From positions 190,887 to 254,886 of the forward strand of contig VZTI01005024.1 of the NCBI GenBank assembly GCA_013397865.1: a DNA stretch of 64,000 nt, given 5' to 3'. The translations under genes and the position numbers were made by a program. The stretch comes from Struthidea cinerea. Its lineage: Eukaryota; Chordata; Aves; Passeriformes; Corcoracidae. Within the stretch, counting starts at the first letter, position 1; each line of letters starts with the position of its first letter. Under the pieces are notes generated by a model. That model did not search any database and was not told the DNA's origin. It saw only the letters and a program-made list of their open reading frames with translations. Shown here in pieces: positions 11,235 through 25,164 of the stretch.

Positions 11235-13526
11235 AAATTTGTCCTTTTGTTTTGTTTTAAAAATACATAAAATTTTCAGGTGGCCAATGATAGATTAAAG
11301 ACTGCTGCTTCAAATATTCTGCCAGCTAGAACTCCTTTTGAATAGGCATACTTTAAAAGAAAGCGCTTTCAGCACTTTTTAATAGAAAAGTGAGGCTTTT
11401 ACTTAAAAAATTCTTCATCTTAAGTTGGTGTTTTGTGTGTCCTTTTTTTCCCTCCAGTACAGATCCTTTTCTGTTTTCATCAATGTTTTATGAGAGAGGA
11501 TAGGAAAAAGACATGGAGAATAATTTTATCAACACCTTCACAACTTGACAAGGAATGCATATTAGAGAAAGGAGTGAACAACTTGTTAGGTAAGAAACAG
11601 CAATAAGAGATGCAATTCTCTGCTCTGCTCCTGTCAGTCTTGTCCAAGGATATTAATAGAGCCTTCTCACATGTATTATACAAAATTTATGCTTAAGAAA
11701 TGAGGTATTCTATTGAAAATTGTCTCCCTATTTTTTCCCTGTAATTCCCTCACCATTACAGCTCCTCCCAGTGTGAAGCTGTTAGATTCCTTTACTCATA
11801 TTGTGTTTGCATGAAAATTACTTTTAGAGTTAAATTTTAGCAGTATTTCAAAGCTAGTTCCATTCTCATTAAGTCAGTTTTGCTTAAAATGGGAATATTT
11901 GACCTAGAAGTTTTCATAGGCACTTTCTGATTTATTTGCTTGCTCTGAAAACTATGAGCAAAGTAGGTGTCTATTAAAAAAATCTGAAGATTATTTTGTA
12001 CTATATAGCTATTTCTGACACGTGCTGTTAGTAAGTGAAACAACAGGGCAGCTGGGGGTAGAATGTAGAAATTTGGGCCAGGAAGTAGTGGGCAGGATTC
12101 TTATCTGTTGTGATGATAATAAAATTTTCTTTCACTTAATCAAAAATCTCTCCATGCATTTGGCTTGTGAGTTGTTTGGCTGTGTTGTGCTTGTATGACT
12201 GCATGTATTGAAAGCAAAAAACTTAAGTGAACCACATAATGAAGGGTCTTCACGGGAGTGTTCGTACTCTCTGATCTGCTTTTTAAGGTATCCAGTCATG
12301 GGCATCAATGTTGTGCTGGGATCATGCTTAGAAAATAGTCCCTGTGGCATGTTGGGAGGCAGGCTTCTCTTCTTCATGGGTGCTCCCAGACTTCTGCAGC
12401 ACATGGGAAATAGGGGGAATTCACGGTGTGAGGAGTTCTGAAGAGCCAGCCATATGTGCTGCCCTGGTGATGGTTAGAGATTATCAGGTAGCACTGAGCA
12501 AGCAGAAAGGATGGCTGTGAGTGAAGAGTCCACAGAAAATTCTGAAACTTCAGTTATAATTATTTTTAATCCAAATAAGTACCTTTTGCTCTGCCTTGGG
12601 TGAGAAGCTTTAAGTGAATAGGATGTATTTAAATACACATTGAACAGAGCAGAATGTCATCTGACAGAAATCTTCATGTTTTTCTGAACAGAACAGGACT
12701 CAACAGTGTAAATTTCAGCTTTAAATTTTCTTTTTTTGCCCTCAAATACTCCCCTTAGGTTTTTAAGTATACATACTACATCCCAAAGAGGTAAGAAACA
12801 TTGACAGTTTCTAAATACCTGAAAATTTTTCGAAGAACATGATTGAATTAACTATGGGCATAAAACAGTTACACAACTGTGCCTGGTCTTGGTAAGGAAA
12901 AACTAGGAAAAAGGGAGACTAATAAAGGTGATGTTCTTTTGTAATATTTTGATGACAGGAAAGCTGTCCTTCACGGTTACCCACAAAGAGATGTCAGGGC
13001 CTGACAGTGAGGTTAATAGGGCCCTGCAAGCGAGGAGCAGGCTATGATAAATGATGGTTCCTTTGTCACAGTGGAAGGGCAGTCCAGAAGGCTTTGGGAA
13101 AGTCAATAGGCACTGGAACAGAATAAAATACCATTTGACCAATCTTCTGATTTTTGGGGAAGGTTTTTTGTTACGTGTTATTTTTCTTCAAAGCATGGAA
13201 TGGTCTTGGAATTTTCTCCTTCCAACTGTATCTTGATTAGACAAATAATCTTTGCTCCTCTTATTTAAAATAACTACATAAGAATAATTACAGGCCTATT
13301 CAGGAAAACAGCTCACCATTATGTTTCAAATAATTTCTTTTTTTTTTTTAAATTTTTAGAGAAGGGAGGAGAAACTTCCGTTTTAATTAAAAATCAAGCA
13401 AAACCTCACACAATCCAGATGTAAATGTATACTAGATCAAGAACAAGGAATTGTTTAGATATTTATGCATTTAATTTTATTTCAGTAACTTTTCCAATAA
13501 GAATTAATGGAAAGTGTGTTTCACAG

Positions 13527-13574
13527 TTGCTGGTTTTTAGTGTGGTCGACTTGCTGGTTTTTAGTGTGGTCGAC
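13527..13574. repeat. perfect 24-bp tandem duplication
   Basis: Two identical 24-bp units lie head to tail at 13527-13550 and 13551-13574. Each begins TTGCTGG and ends TGTGGTCGAC, so each carries one GTCGAC hexamer. The lack of any difference between the copies suggests a recent duplication, or an assembly error. Confidence 0.95.
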
Positions 13575-16500
13575 ATCTCCATACTATTGATTCTGAAGGG
13601 TTGATATTGAAAATTTGTGTGCACAGTGCTGACTTAGTTTACTTCAGTTCATTAAATCAGAGCTCTTTACCATTTTAAATGGCAGAACTGGAATATAGGT
13701 ATGAACCGCATTGTCTAGCTTATTAAATGAAATATATTTAATGCCAATGTCTGGAAATATAGGTCATACTTGAGGACTCCCAGAGAAGGTATACCTAGAA
13801 AAATGAGCTTTAACATACATAATCTTATTGAGCAAAGTCAGGAAAACCATAAACAAATTGGACACACAAAAGTAGACAGGGTAGTCAAGATCCCCTAGTA
13901 CTTTAGACAAATTTAGGTAAGTTTTTTTCTTACCTTACACTGAAAAAAAAAAAAAACAACAAAAAACCTGGCATAAAGTTCTTCTTACTAATTCAAGATA
14001 GCCTTTTAAAGAGAAAATTACTGAAATTTTTCTGGTTTTTTTTTGTTTCATTTTGTTTGCCTTTCAAATGAGCTAGCAGTCCCCACACATAGAGTAACTT
14101 AGAACAGCAGTCTAGGGCTGTCATCCCTACACAAAATATGTGAAGAAATAAGGAATAAAATGAATGATCAGAATAACTGACTTTGTGTTAGTTTTATCAA
14201 GGCAGCATGAATTTGAATAATGACATTCCAGTCACTTCTGTTTCCTTGTTTATATACAGTTATGCACCAAGCTTCCCCTGAAATAAATGAGGCTTTAATT
14301 TTTCTTGCTAGCTACATTAATTACGCTGCTTTTATGCTTTTAACTGATGTGACTGTTCCTGTATCAGGTAATACACGTCTGTGTTACAAACCATCATTCA
14401 CAAATACCTTCATTAGATGAGCACTTTACAATCATTAATAATGAGAACCACCACGATAATTTATTAGGAGATATCATGCCACAAGGTTCACCAGTTTCCC
14501 TGGTACAATCAGTAATTTTGAAAGGGAATGCATTGGTTGTTTCCTAGCAAACAGAAGGAAATGGTGGTACATTCAGTTGAAGAGGTAGTATGTAGTAGAA
14601 GATGTAATATGTGGACGTAGATGTACTTTTGCCCATGGATGCTAAGTTCCAAATCTCTCCAGAACTCTTTGGGAATATGTTGCAGATGGGCTCACCCATC
14701 TTTTAATTTGTAAAGATGAACTGGACATTTTACCTTCTTTGTCATCACTCAAGACAAAGCTCTTCTTTATCTCCCCTGTTGCAAGACTGGGATGAAAATT
14801 ATTGTTAAGAGTTCTTCCTACATACAATTGTTGATTTTATTATTCAATTTGTATTTCAAAGAATTTTAATTTGTTCTGAGAATAAATCAGGAGTAGATCT
14901 ATCCAGAATGAAGTTAGGAAATGTTCAGAAATTTTAAGTTTTATTTTGGTCTGAAGGTGTTTGAGTGGAGATCTGTAGATCCAGGTCTCTCATCCATAGC
15001 TTGAGAAGAAGGTCACCCTACAACCAAGGACACCAGTACCTATCACTCAAGCTAGATCCAAAGGAGACACTCATGGGAAATTTCAGGACTTGAGTACTGT
15101 AACCAGATGAACACCTTGGAATAAGGAAAGCCAAAAGCATTGATTCCTCAGGCTTAGACAGTTACCCAAAACACATGGCAGAATTTTGCTTGAAATGCTG
15201 TTTGGATCTTGTAAAACTGAATTTTGCCAACATGGTTTCACATAATTTCAGACGAAACCTGATCCATAATGGCAAATATAAAGTGTTTGGCAGGCTTTTG
15301 CTCCTGGAAAACATTTCAGTTTGACACCTGATTGTAGCCATTTGTGCTCACAGATAGATGCACCATAAACCTGACTGTGGATGCAACATTATTATGAATA
15401 GAGCTAAATGTTCATGTGTACTGTTAAACAATATTTTGTGATTATGAGACAGGAAAAAAAGTCTCTCTTTTCCAATAAGCAGAGTTATTATTTAACTCAA
15501 ATTATATATTTAAGATATAAATGCCAGTTAAAGGAAGCATGATCTTAGTGGTTTTGCTTTAAAAATCATGGTGGCACAGTCCACCCTAGAAGCTATAACT
15601 AGTTTGTTTCTTATGTATTCAGTGAAGAATACCAATTATAACCACTAAAAGGGGTTATGTGTGTTTATGTGAATTTTTAAAGAAAAGTAGAAAAGTGTAC
15701 AGTAAACAGCTTTTGCAAACTCAGATTCAAAACTGATCTCAACATAAGTTCTAAAGTATTTCTTGCAGATGTATTTTGTTTATCTGCTGTCACTGGTATC
15801 ATGCCTTAGGTACAAGAGAAATTTACCTTCTGAAGAACATGGATAGTCTAGGGAAAGAAAGGTTCTTGCTAAATCCCTTCTCTGAGGATTTTATTAACAT
15901 GACAAAAATCTAGAATAAGAAGTTATAATCCTGTTAGTTTGATTCTTTCATGTAATGGACCTGGGACATAAAGCACAATTTTAAAACAACATATTTTCAG
16001 TTTCTTCATTCCTATGTAATTTTTTTTGTGGTTACTCATATGAGACTTGTTCTCAGCCATACTGCAAACCTCTCTATACCTCTCTAAACAGTTGTATTTT
16101 TGAGAAGGCTATGATCTATTGTGCTTCTTGAATGGACATTGCCTAAATTAATAGAAATTATAAAAAAAGGAAGGAAAAATACCTCTGAGATGAATTAAAG
16201 GTCAGAATTTTTTTGAGACTGAAATTAGAAGCATATTATTTTATAGAAGGTTTGGTTTAGTTCCCTCCTTATTCATAGAATATCTTAAGTATTGCAAAAT
16301 CTGATTAATGCTACCAAATTTTCTTGTCATATATGCCTATACATCCCAAAAGGTTCTCTCTCTTTCCCTTTCACTTTTCTCCTTTCAGATCAACATTTAT
16401 TCAGCAGAAAATTGGGTATCTATGTCCATTTAGGTGATGATGTATTTCCTGACTGCATAATTAATACTGGGATTCTTAAAGTGGAAATGTTCTTTGATCA

Positions 16501-18395
16501 CAAAAAACATACCCTGGGGAAAGAAGTCTTCTTTCTGATTTGCTTGTTAGGTTTTGTCACTGTTTTTTCCCAATGCATCCTTTGATAACATTATGTTTGC
16601 TAGAGGATGATAATCTAGATATATGTCTTCAAATGTAAAAAGGAGATTTTACAGGACTGCACTTAAACTATATTTCAGAAACCAATTCACAGAAATTATT
16701 AGTGAAGGTATTTTTGTTTTGTTGGGTTTTTTTCCCCATAGTTGGGAAGTTGACTACAAATATCCATGCTTGAATTGATAGAATGAAAGGTCTGTTCTAA
16801 TAGTGGTCACTGGAGTGTTATCCAGCAGTAAAGGATTTCAATACCATTTGTGATTGCCTCTCCTTTCCCAACCCTTGACCTAAGTTTATTGGTCTTCACA
16901 TCACAGTTAATTGTTTGAATCTAAATATTTATTTAATAGGTACAATACACATAAGCAATAAACCCCACTCTCGGAAATAATTTGTCTTACTCTAGCAGTG
17001 ATTATATCAAATCCCAAGGTCTCTGTGCTCAAAATTGAGGATGAATAAGATTGTCCATACAAGCTGTTTTCTGAATTTCTAAGTTGCTGGTTAGTGCTAT
17101 TTGCTCCCATATTTACAAGCCAACCTAATAAAATTACTAGATATTTCATGTCAGGAAATAGGAAACAATTTTCCTCTGGGCAGATGGGAGGAGATCATTA
17201 GGGAAGTGACTGCATTCACTTCTGGGTAGCAAACTGCACTTCAGCAATTCAATGCATTGCTGGCAACCTTCTTATCTCCTACTCTCTCGCTGATACCTTG
17301 AGGCATATGGTCCTTTGTATAGAAGTCTTAAATATGGTATATTTTACAGGTGTCTCACGTATTTATTGTACAGAAGATAACAGTGCAGCTGTTCTGGAGA
17401 ATGTTTTTGAGTTCAGTCCCTATGGAATTGTTTCCTACAAGTGCAGGAGACTGATCTGGTGGCTGATGCAGTCTTTCCAAACCCCGAGTTTAATGTCTTG
17501 AGGCATTAAGGAATTTGGGCATAGAAAATAACAATACCTGGGTTCAGGTTCTGCCTAAGCAACATGCAAGATTACAAAAATGAAATTTTAACAGACCTTT
17601 ATACCTCACTGAATGTGAACTTTGATAACATTTAAAACTGCAAGGTTTTGATCCTGCAACCCTTGAATGCAGTGTTGCAGCCTTTTCATGTTGAGATTTC
17701 AAAATATTTTTCAGAGGAAAACAACTTAATTTTGTAGGTGTTGGTTCTCCTGCAAACATTTTAGCTGGTGGAACAAAATAACGAGCATTTTTAGCCTCCA
17801 GCAATCTAAACATTTTAAACATAGATGGCAAGATATGAAGCATGTCTGTGACTGTTCTGGACATTTCTTATATATAACAAAATCAGTAAGAGCTAAGGTA
17901 AAAAGAGAGCCTTAGGGCACTGAATAGTAATGCTTAGATTGCAAGGGATATTAGAAAGCAGACACTGTCAGAATTCTGTACCTGTATTTTCTGGCATGAC
18001 ATCGCAGGGATGACACTCTGCAGTATTGCTTACAGGACTTGTCTGATAGTGTTTGAGTGTATAAACACACTGATAATATACAAGTATGAATGTGAGTATT
18101 TAATAATTGAGTGAAATATCTGAAATGCCTTTTAACGAAGTCAATATTGAGTTTTCTCTCCTTTCATTTAACAATGAAGTTTCTTCACTGGAATTAAAAC
18201 AAAAGAATTTCAGCCTTGGAAGTTTTGGAGAAGCTGCCCACATTCCTAAAAGTTACTGAGATTTGTTGAAAGAAAAGGAGGGATAAAAATCAAATCAGCT
18301 GACTGATTTGCAAATGTTAGGAACTGGTTAATGAGAGATGCCTCTGCCCCAATTAAGGTGCAAATGAGACTATATGCAAAGTCAACAATACAGAT

Positions 18396-18401
18396 TTTAT
18401 T
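18396..18401 (-). promoter_or_regulatory. polyadenylation signal of the solo LTR
   Basis: TTTATT on the plus strand gives AATAAA on the minus strand. It lies about 190 bp downstream of the TATA box and about 130 bp before the LTR's 3' end. This order matches the U3-R-U5 organisation of a retroviral LTR. Confidence 0.55.
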
Positions 18402-18590
18402 TAACAATAAATGTAAGATAGAGAGATAGAAGGGAATAGAAGAGGGAGAAAGGAATAGACAGAGAGAGACATAGAGAGAGATCAAGCAGAAGATAGTCAC
18501 CACCCATGGATCCAGAGGCATCCCGTTGCTCCTTTTTCACACTGGGTTTTTTGGTGGCGGAGTTCCTAAGGTTTTTCAAAACTTTTCACT

Positions 18591-18597
18591 ATTTATA
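18591..18597 (-). promoter_or_regulatory. TATA box of the solo LTR
   Basis: ATTTATA on the plus strand reads TATAAAT on the minus strand. It sits about 190 bp downstream of the LTR's 5' end, a usual place for the U3 core promoter. Whether it is still active is unknown. Confidence 0.55.
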
Positions 18598-18778
18598 CAT
18601 CTGAGCAAACAAAGGAATTCAAGCTCATTGGATACACAGTTCTCTTATTTTATTGGCTAAATGATTCCCTCACTTTTAATGCTCATTAGTCCATATGTTC
18701 AGTCTTTCTCTTCTTTTGAGTCTGTGGGTTTCTTGGGTTGATGGGCTGTGAGTCAGTCATCACAATCTCCCCCTGACA

Positions 18779-21700
18779 GAATTACCTTTTACCCATCAGA
18801 GCTGATTTCAGCACAGTTGCTGAGTTGGATTTCCTTTTGTTTGACCAGTGATATGCACAGAAGAAATTGCTTCGTTACAATGTTTGCTACAGTGGGAATT
18901 TTTTTCTGGATGTGTTAACCAGGATGAGATAGCCAGATCTTGCCTCCACCAGGCCTGGAGTTAGCATCATCCTGTCACTCCATTCTGTTCTTATCTCATG
19001 GCAAAGTCCACAGAGACAGGCAACTGTGCTCTTTAGCAAACAAAACCTGAGCTGTTTCATTAAGCCTATAGTATAGTTTTCCAAATTTTCCTAAAAGAAA
19101 TACACTGAGGCAAAAATTCTTTTCATTTGAAATTAAGTCCAAAATCACATAATTCTTGCAGAATTCTACTCAAGAAGGCAAAGAAATATATTTTTTTAGG
19201 TTCGTAAATTACTTAGAAAAACACACGAGACATCTAATACTGTTATGCAGATAATCTTCTGTGAAAACCTGGGTCTGACTAAAGTGACAGATACGATTTA
19301 AAATGTTCTGCTGTTTTTATCTGCCTCCCTTTCAGCAATGATGATGAGAATCTACAAGTATGGTAAACAGGATACAGACTTCTTTGATCTTAGCCCAGCT
19401 GGGGCAACACTGGTCCTCAAGAGGTATGCCTGAGTTGGTGTCTCTGCTAGAGACCTTCATCATTCCAGTCATGCTGGCTAAATATATACAGTGGGAGGAA
19501 AACTTAGCAAGCAGTGAAGTTTACCCTCTTTGTCTCTTAATTCTGTGGAAATGAGCAAATTCAGTCTGATTTAGTCTATGAATGATTGGTGTTTCTCACA
19601 TGACCTTCTGAGTTGTCATTATTTAAATATGGTGTGAAGATATTTTTATTGATGGAAAGGACATCTCAAATTTTAATGTATATAAAAAATCATCAACTAA
19701 TAATGTATCTTTTCAGTTTTTACCAGTGAAAATCCCCATGAAATACGACTTGAATGGTAAATTTTATGTATCTCAAGTGTTTCTCATTTTTAGCTATTTG
19801 AAACAGCAGTGGAATGCAATCTTAATGATGCATTTCAAATACATATACTTAATACTTGTATGCTGTATTGAGGTATTCTGAATCATATTTCAAATCTATC
19901 ACAAACATCAGTGAAAAATTCAAAATAAAAATAACATTATTATAATAACCTAATGCCACTTAATGGCTTGAAACTAAAATGAAGCATCTGCTCTATCATG
20001 GGAAATATTTAGCATCAATGTTTTAATTTCAGAAGTTTAAGATTTTAATTGGAATTTCATATCTAATGACTTGCAAGATATTGCTGAAGACTAAATTTCA
20101 AAATAGTATAGAATTTAAGAAATGTTAATGAAGAGAAAGTAAAAGAAATTTTAAGATGCTAATATTTGCAGCAAAAGGTATATTACGTTATACTCCCTTG
20201 TTCTTTGTCTTCCTTTTGTTTCTTTGGTTGTATCTCTAGAGATTTCCCTTTCTCCTTTTAGTGTCCTTGACTTATTCTACCTACCTCCTTTCCTCTAGTT
20301 ACAGATGCACAGAAAAAAATTATTCAAAAATATTTTTAATCAATTAATTATTTTCCTTTGATTTAATTATTTTCTTTTTATTTTTAACTTTTCTAAGCCT
20401 TTTTATTCATGATGATTGTATAGTTTTCTCTTCTTCCATTTTTCTTGTCTCATGTAAATAATATTCTCTGCCACCACCTTTCTCTAAGATTCTCCCTTTC
20501 CTTCTATTTTCCATTTTTCTCTTGTCTTTTCCCACTTCTCATCCTCCCTCAATCTGTTGTGTTTCCCTGTAGTTTTCTTCTGTTTCCTATCCTAAATTGA
20601 TCATTTGTCTGTTGCCAACAAATCAGCATCTAAAAACTGGATTTTAGAACAGTGTTCTGAATCTACATCCCTAGCAAAAAAAGCAAAAGTTGTAACACCG
20701 TTGCTTTCATGTTATATTTGTATTGATTGCAGATTACAGTGCAACACTCCAGAATGCTTTTATTTGCTAATATTTATGTTGTAGTGGAGCACAAATACCT
20801 CATTCTTGGATAAGAAGACTAGGACAAGTATTTGGACTACTAAGTATGGGACAAGTACAGAATGAGAAAACATTAGGAAATAAGAGACAATAACATTCTT
20901 TTCCTTCAGGAAATATTTATTTTATTTTGCTCAATGGTGGATCATGCTAGAGAGTGATTAAAATAAATATTCAGGGAATTGGATGAAATATATTCAGATG
21001 CAATCACAGATTAAAGTGTGATTCACATTTCACGTTTCTATTGTTGTCATTCAAGATGGTACTTAATATGAGCAATGCAGTGAGATCAAGATGAAGCTCT
21101 GCAGTCAACATCAGTGATAAGAGCTTTTTGAGTCTTAATTTGTGTATAATTGTGTCTGAATAGCAGCTTTTTTTTTTTAATGTCCCTTTTATTACTCTGA
21201 TTTACTAATAGTACAGACAAACAAATGAAGAATGTGAATCTAGTGCTGTGTGGAAAGCAGAAGGACCTGGAAATCACCAGAGAATTGAAGAGAGTTCTTC
21301 ATTCACTACTTTTCTTTGCAGAGTCAAAGCTTATTAACTGCTTTTAAAAATTAATTGAATACATATAATGAACCCCATTCCACAGGTCACATGGGTTTTC
21401 GGGAACTCTTTAGAAGAACGCATAGATCCATCACTTTAAAATGTAAAAAGTTTTCCTACCATGAAATTACAGACAGATAATAAGGAAGAGTGATATGACA
21501 ACGGACGAAGATCTGGCAGGTTCTTCCTTCCAGTCATTGCCCAAATAAACAGAGAGCAGGGCGGAATGACCTGTCAGGTAATGTTCTTGCCTTCACAAGC
21601 AGCTGGAGAGCAAGCCTGCCCTGGTACTGTTCTGAAGCTCTGTAGTGGCAGCTGAATCTGAGGACATGCAGGACCTGTGGAGCTCCTCCTTTCCCAGGTC

Positions 21701-24700
21701 CAGCCCACTGTAAGGCTGAACACCTACTCCCAGCAGAGACACATGCACAGCATTAATATAGCTAGGTGCACAGACTGACAAAAGTGTGTCTTTTTCGGCA
21801 CAGCTCTCATCCCAACATGAGCAGTACTGACTGTTCCTCTGCTCCAGTTTATCAGGGTGGGAGATAATTAGTGGAGTACATAAACACACACAGACACACA
21901 CAGAGTACAGAAGTCTCTTGCATACCTACCTGAACATGTTCAGTCCACTTCTTAGCAGGCCTCTAAGCCACAGCTTCTCTGAGTTGCTAACAATGGGCAC
22001 TCAGCACCCTCCAGCTCGTGGTGTCTCATTCTTTTTTTCCCTAGGCCAGCCAGTGTTGTCACCTTTTCCTTCATACTTGTTTTCTCACAGCTACCTTGTT
22101 CCCTTCCTCTCCTTACCTTTGACTCTTCTCCTTAGCATCACCTAATGTTTGTCACATCCTGCAATCCCCGGAAAACATCTTCTGATACGTTTCATGCACT
22201 CCCCCAGACCTCTGCTGCCAGTAAATCCCATGCTCATTGAGACAGCAAACACTTTCTCTTGCATGCAATTAGAGGGAGAAAGCTCTGACCAGAGACAATG
22301 GTCTCGTGTGTTCTTAGAGATTAACCATTAGATAATTTAACAAAAATTGCTCCCACATGTCAGGTAGAATTCAATATTTCCTTATAACAGATAAACTGCA
22401 CAGATTATTTAAGCTACTCATACCTGAGGAGAAAAGGAGCACACCTGTCTTGAGACATCTCTTATAGGAGAGAGATCTCATATATTCATGTATATATATT
22501 TTTTACCTCTAAAGGCTTTATGTCTTCATTCACCATAAATATAATTTGAATGAATGGTTTTATGCAGATGTCAAAGTTTAACATGGCTAAAGAATTTGTT
22601 GTGGCCAATATATGTTTTAATATACATAGGTATTAAAAAGGTAATTAAATAATAGGGAAATAATTTACTGATTGATGGAAAATAATTGGACGGAAGTCTA
22701 GTCCTATGAGGAGAACAAGTTGGTATTTGAAGTTAGTATAATTTTGGTTGCTTGAGATATGATTCTACCACCATTTATTTTGTAATAACATGTCAAATAT
22801 CAGTAAAAACATTTAATTCATTTTTTCTAAAGAGGTTATCTCCATGAAACATTCAATAAGGTTTAATTTATGCTTTTTATTTAGGCCAGGAGGAATAAAA
22901 TAAATGCAATTACAATTATACAAGTAAATGTTATTTCAAACCCTCTAGCAGCAGGAAATGGCTTCATAACAAAATTATGTAACAGCTGCTATCACTAGTG
23001 ATCAGCTTGATAATGTTTTCTCTCTCTTTTTCATTTATCAATAAGAGTTATTTCATGGCATTGTCTCCAACAGGTTGGGTAGTGAGGAAGAAATAAAGCA
23101 GATAGAGGGTATACATGTAAATATGGAAGTGGTGAAGCAGTCCATGTTCTTTTATTTTGACACAGAAATGTCATTGATCTTCTTTGTACAGTGAGTCAGT
23201 TGTCACCTATTTGTTTTGTTTTATTTTCGATCACTAGAATGGCAAGTGATTGTTTGAAATGAAACAAGTCCTTGGTTTACATGGCATCAATATTTGTGAA
23301 AGACTGAAAGTTCTGTCTGCAAACCAGAAATAAGATGATTTTGTCGTAGTTAAATTTTGTGTATGAATTGTATGGTAGCTGCATAGTTAAACCAGCATAG
23401 TTATGCAGTTAGAATTGCTGGAAAGTCATCTGGGTTTTTGGGTCAGTTGAGCTATGAACAAAACTGGAAATAAGCATTAGCTAAGAAAAAGAAGTATATT
23501 TTCCGCAGAACAAAAGAACATTGTCTGTACTGAGCAACACTGCAAATATAATGTGATACAATGAGGAGGATGTTAATGCATATCTTTAGAGACTTATCTG
23601 CTAGCAATCATTGATGTAATGTGTGGAGAAAGTGATTTTGCCCACAAACTTCTGTTTACAATAAATTCTATAAATAAAGTTGCTAAAGGAAGTAAAAAGC
23701 ATATGTAAGTCCAGAATCAGTGAAATTCATTTTAGAAAAATAGTCAGTTTGATCCTAAAACTTGGTATTTCCCAGGTACAACCAGGTGTTTATTACTCTT
23801 TGCCCAAGTAGTTGTTTCTCAGTCCATGGACAGCTCTGACTTGTGCTGGAGAAAGTCTTTATGTTGTAATACCTGTATTGCCCCTTTAAACATGTTGCTC
23901 TCAATAACATGTATATCAATCTTGTTGATTTTCCCGCAAGTCATACCTAGGCAACCTTTGAAGAGGTTGGCTCAGCTGCCACGAATCCATTCTAGCTGTG
24001 GCTATCAGAGGAATTTTCTAGTTCTGGATGACCCCCATACATCTCGGAAAAATGTGCAGTAGCATTTTGGCAAAACCAATTATGTTTACATGCTTTTTCT
24101 TTAAAAATAAATTAAAAATCAGTTAATTCTACATGCCAGCTTCTAGTGAACATCAGAAATCTGTTGTCATTTTCATTATTTTGTTTGGTACTAACTTAGT
24201 GTTTTCCGCAAAATTCCTGAGTAGCATGTTATCTTACTTTTGAGAAGCATTATTAGTGCACTCCTGCAGCTGTTTTCTCACTGGAGATGGAAACAGAGAT
24301 AGATTCTGTATATACTCTAAGAGCAAGTAACTTGTTTCCCTTTAAGTATATTTTCAGTCTAGAATAAATTGAAATGAACATAAAGGAAGGAATTTATAAT
24401 TTATTACATCTGCATTAGCAAGACCTAGTCTGCTAGGACCTAGCATTATCTAGACTGCATTTCTTAAGAGTGCAAGGGCTGCCTTAAGTTAGAGATCAAA
24501 ACAAAGCATAAATTTTCCTCTGCCAGATCATTTTTGCCCTGGAGTCTTGCAAAGAAACCCCCAAACAACAAACTAACCCACCCTAATAATATTGCAGCAC
24601 ATCTGGTAAGACAAAAAATTCCATGTTCATTTCAAAAAAGAACTTTTAGTCATTTGCAATTCAGCCATGTTTCAGTAATTGCTATCACTTACATTTGATT

Positions 24701-25164
24701 GTTTAGGGACCTTTCTCTCACCCTCCTCTGTCTTTCAATCACCCTTTTTTATTTTTTTTAAATTGTGTGGTTCTTGAAATGCAATGAAGAGTTAGAGATG
24801 GCAGCTGTCAGGAGAAAGCATATAGCAAAAAGGATATGTAAATAATAAGCCCAAATATTCCTTCAGTCCCTAAGGAGCAGAAGCAATCAAAGACATTGTT
24901 TCTGACTCACTCAATTAAAAACAGTCTAAGGAAAGGTGCCCATGTTGAGAAAGCATGAAATGCTTTAGAAAGTTCTAGTTACAAAGAGAGAATACAGAAA
25001 ATATTATATATGGGAATGAAATCAAATATGCAAGCACAATAAGAACTGATTTACCTTTAAAAACAGTAATCTCATTCCTTGTATCAGAAAAAAAACCCTC
25101 CAAAATACGAGACTGAGTTCTGACATGCAGTCCTGGCTAAAAGTTCAAGGAATCAACCATCCCT
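18779..25164. other. unique noncoding interval
   Basis: No recognisable gene or transposon was seen. Most of it is AT-rich. 20200-20600 is pyrimidine-rich (many CTTT and TCTTCT runs). 21540-22330 stands out as less AT-rich and includes a short CA-type stretch at 21885-21905; it is discussed as a finding. The open frames in that island (102, 75 and 60 aa) lie on both strands and show no known domain. Confidence 0.55.

Larger units (their letters stand above)
6426..18263. other. long unique AT-rich noncoding interval
   Basis: Almost 12 kb contains no recognisable gene, LINE or LTR. It holds simple repeats and local duplications: a short GCT repeat at 7651-7669, a 19-bp tandem pair at 10061-10098, TTTG units at 11203-11234, a perfect 24-bp tandem pair at 13527-13574, and short A runs near 9987, 10181 and 13944. 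No open frame exceeds 112 aa and none shows a recognisable domain. Regulatory or conserved noncoding elements could be present but cannot be identified from one sequence. Confidence 0.55.
18264..18778 (-). mobile_element. solo LTR of an endogenous retrovirus (minus orientation)
   Basis: Read on the minus strand, this 515-bp segment starts TGTCAGGGGGAGATTGTGA and ends TTTCTTTCAACA, so it has TGT...ACA termini. It carries promoter-like signals in the right order. A TATA box (TATAAAT, minus strand, 18591-18597) comes first, and the polyadenylation signal AATAAA (18396-18401) lies about 190 bp downstream. Between them is a pyrimidine-rich stretch on the minus strand (GA-rich on the plus strand, about 18417-18482). 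The flanking pentamers AGATT and GAATT match at only three of five positions, so the boundaries and target duplication are less certain than for the other two LTRs. No gag, pol or env sequence adjoins it, which fits loss of the provirus body by LTR-LTR recombination. The open frames here are LTR sequence read by chance. I cannot fix the retroviral class. Confidence 0.7.

Noticed and set aside
21885..21905. CA-type dinucleotide repeat
   Set aside because: Interrupted by G and only about ten dinucleotides long; too short and imperfect to list as a separate microsatellite.
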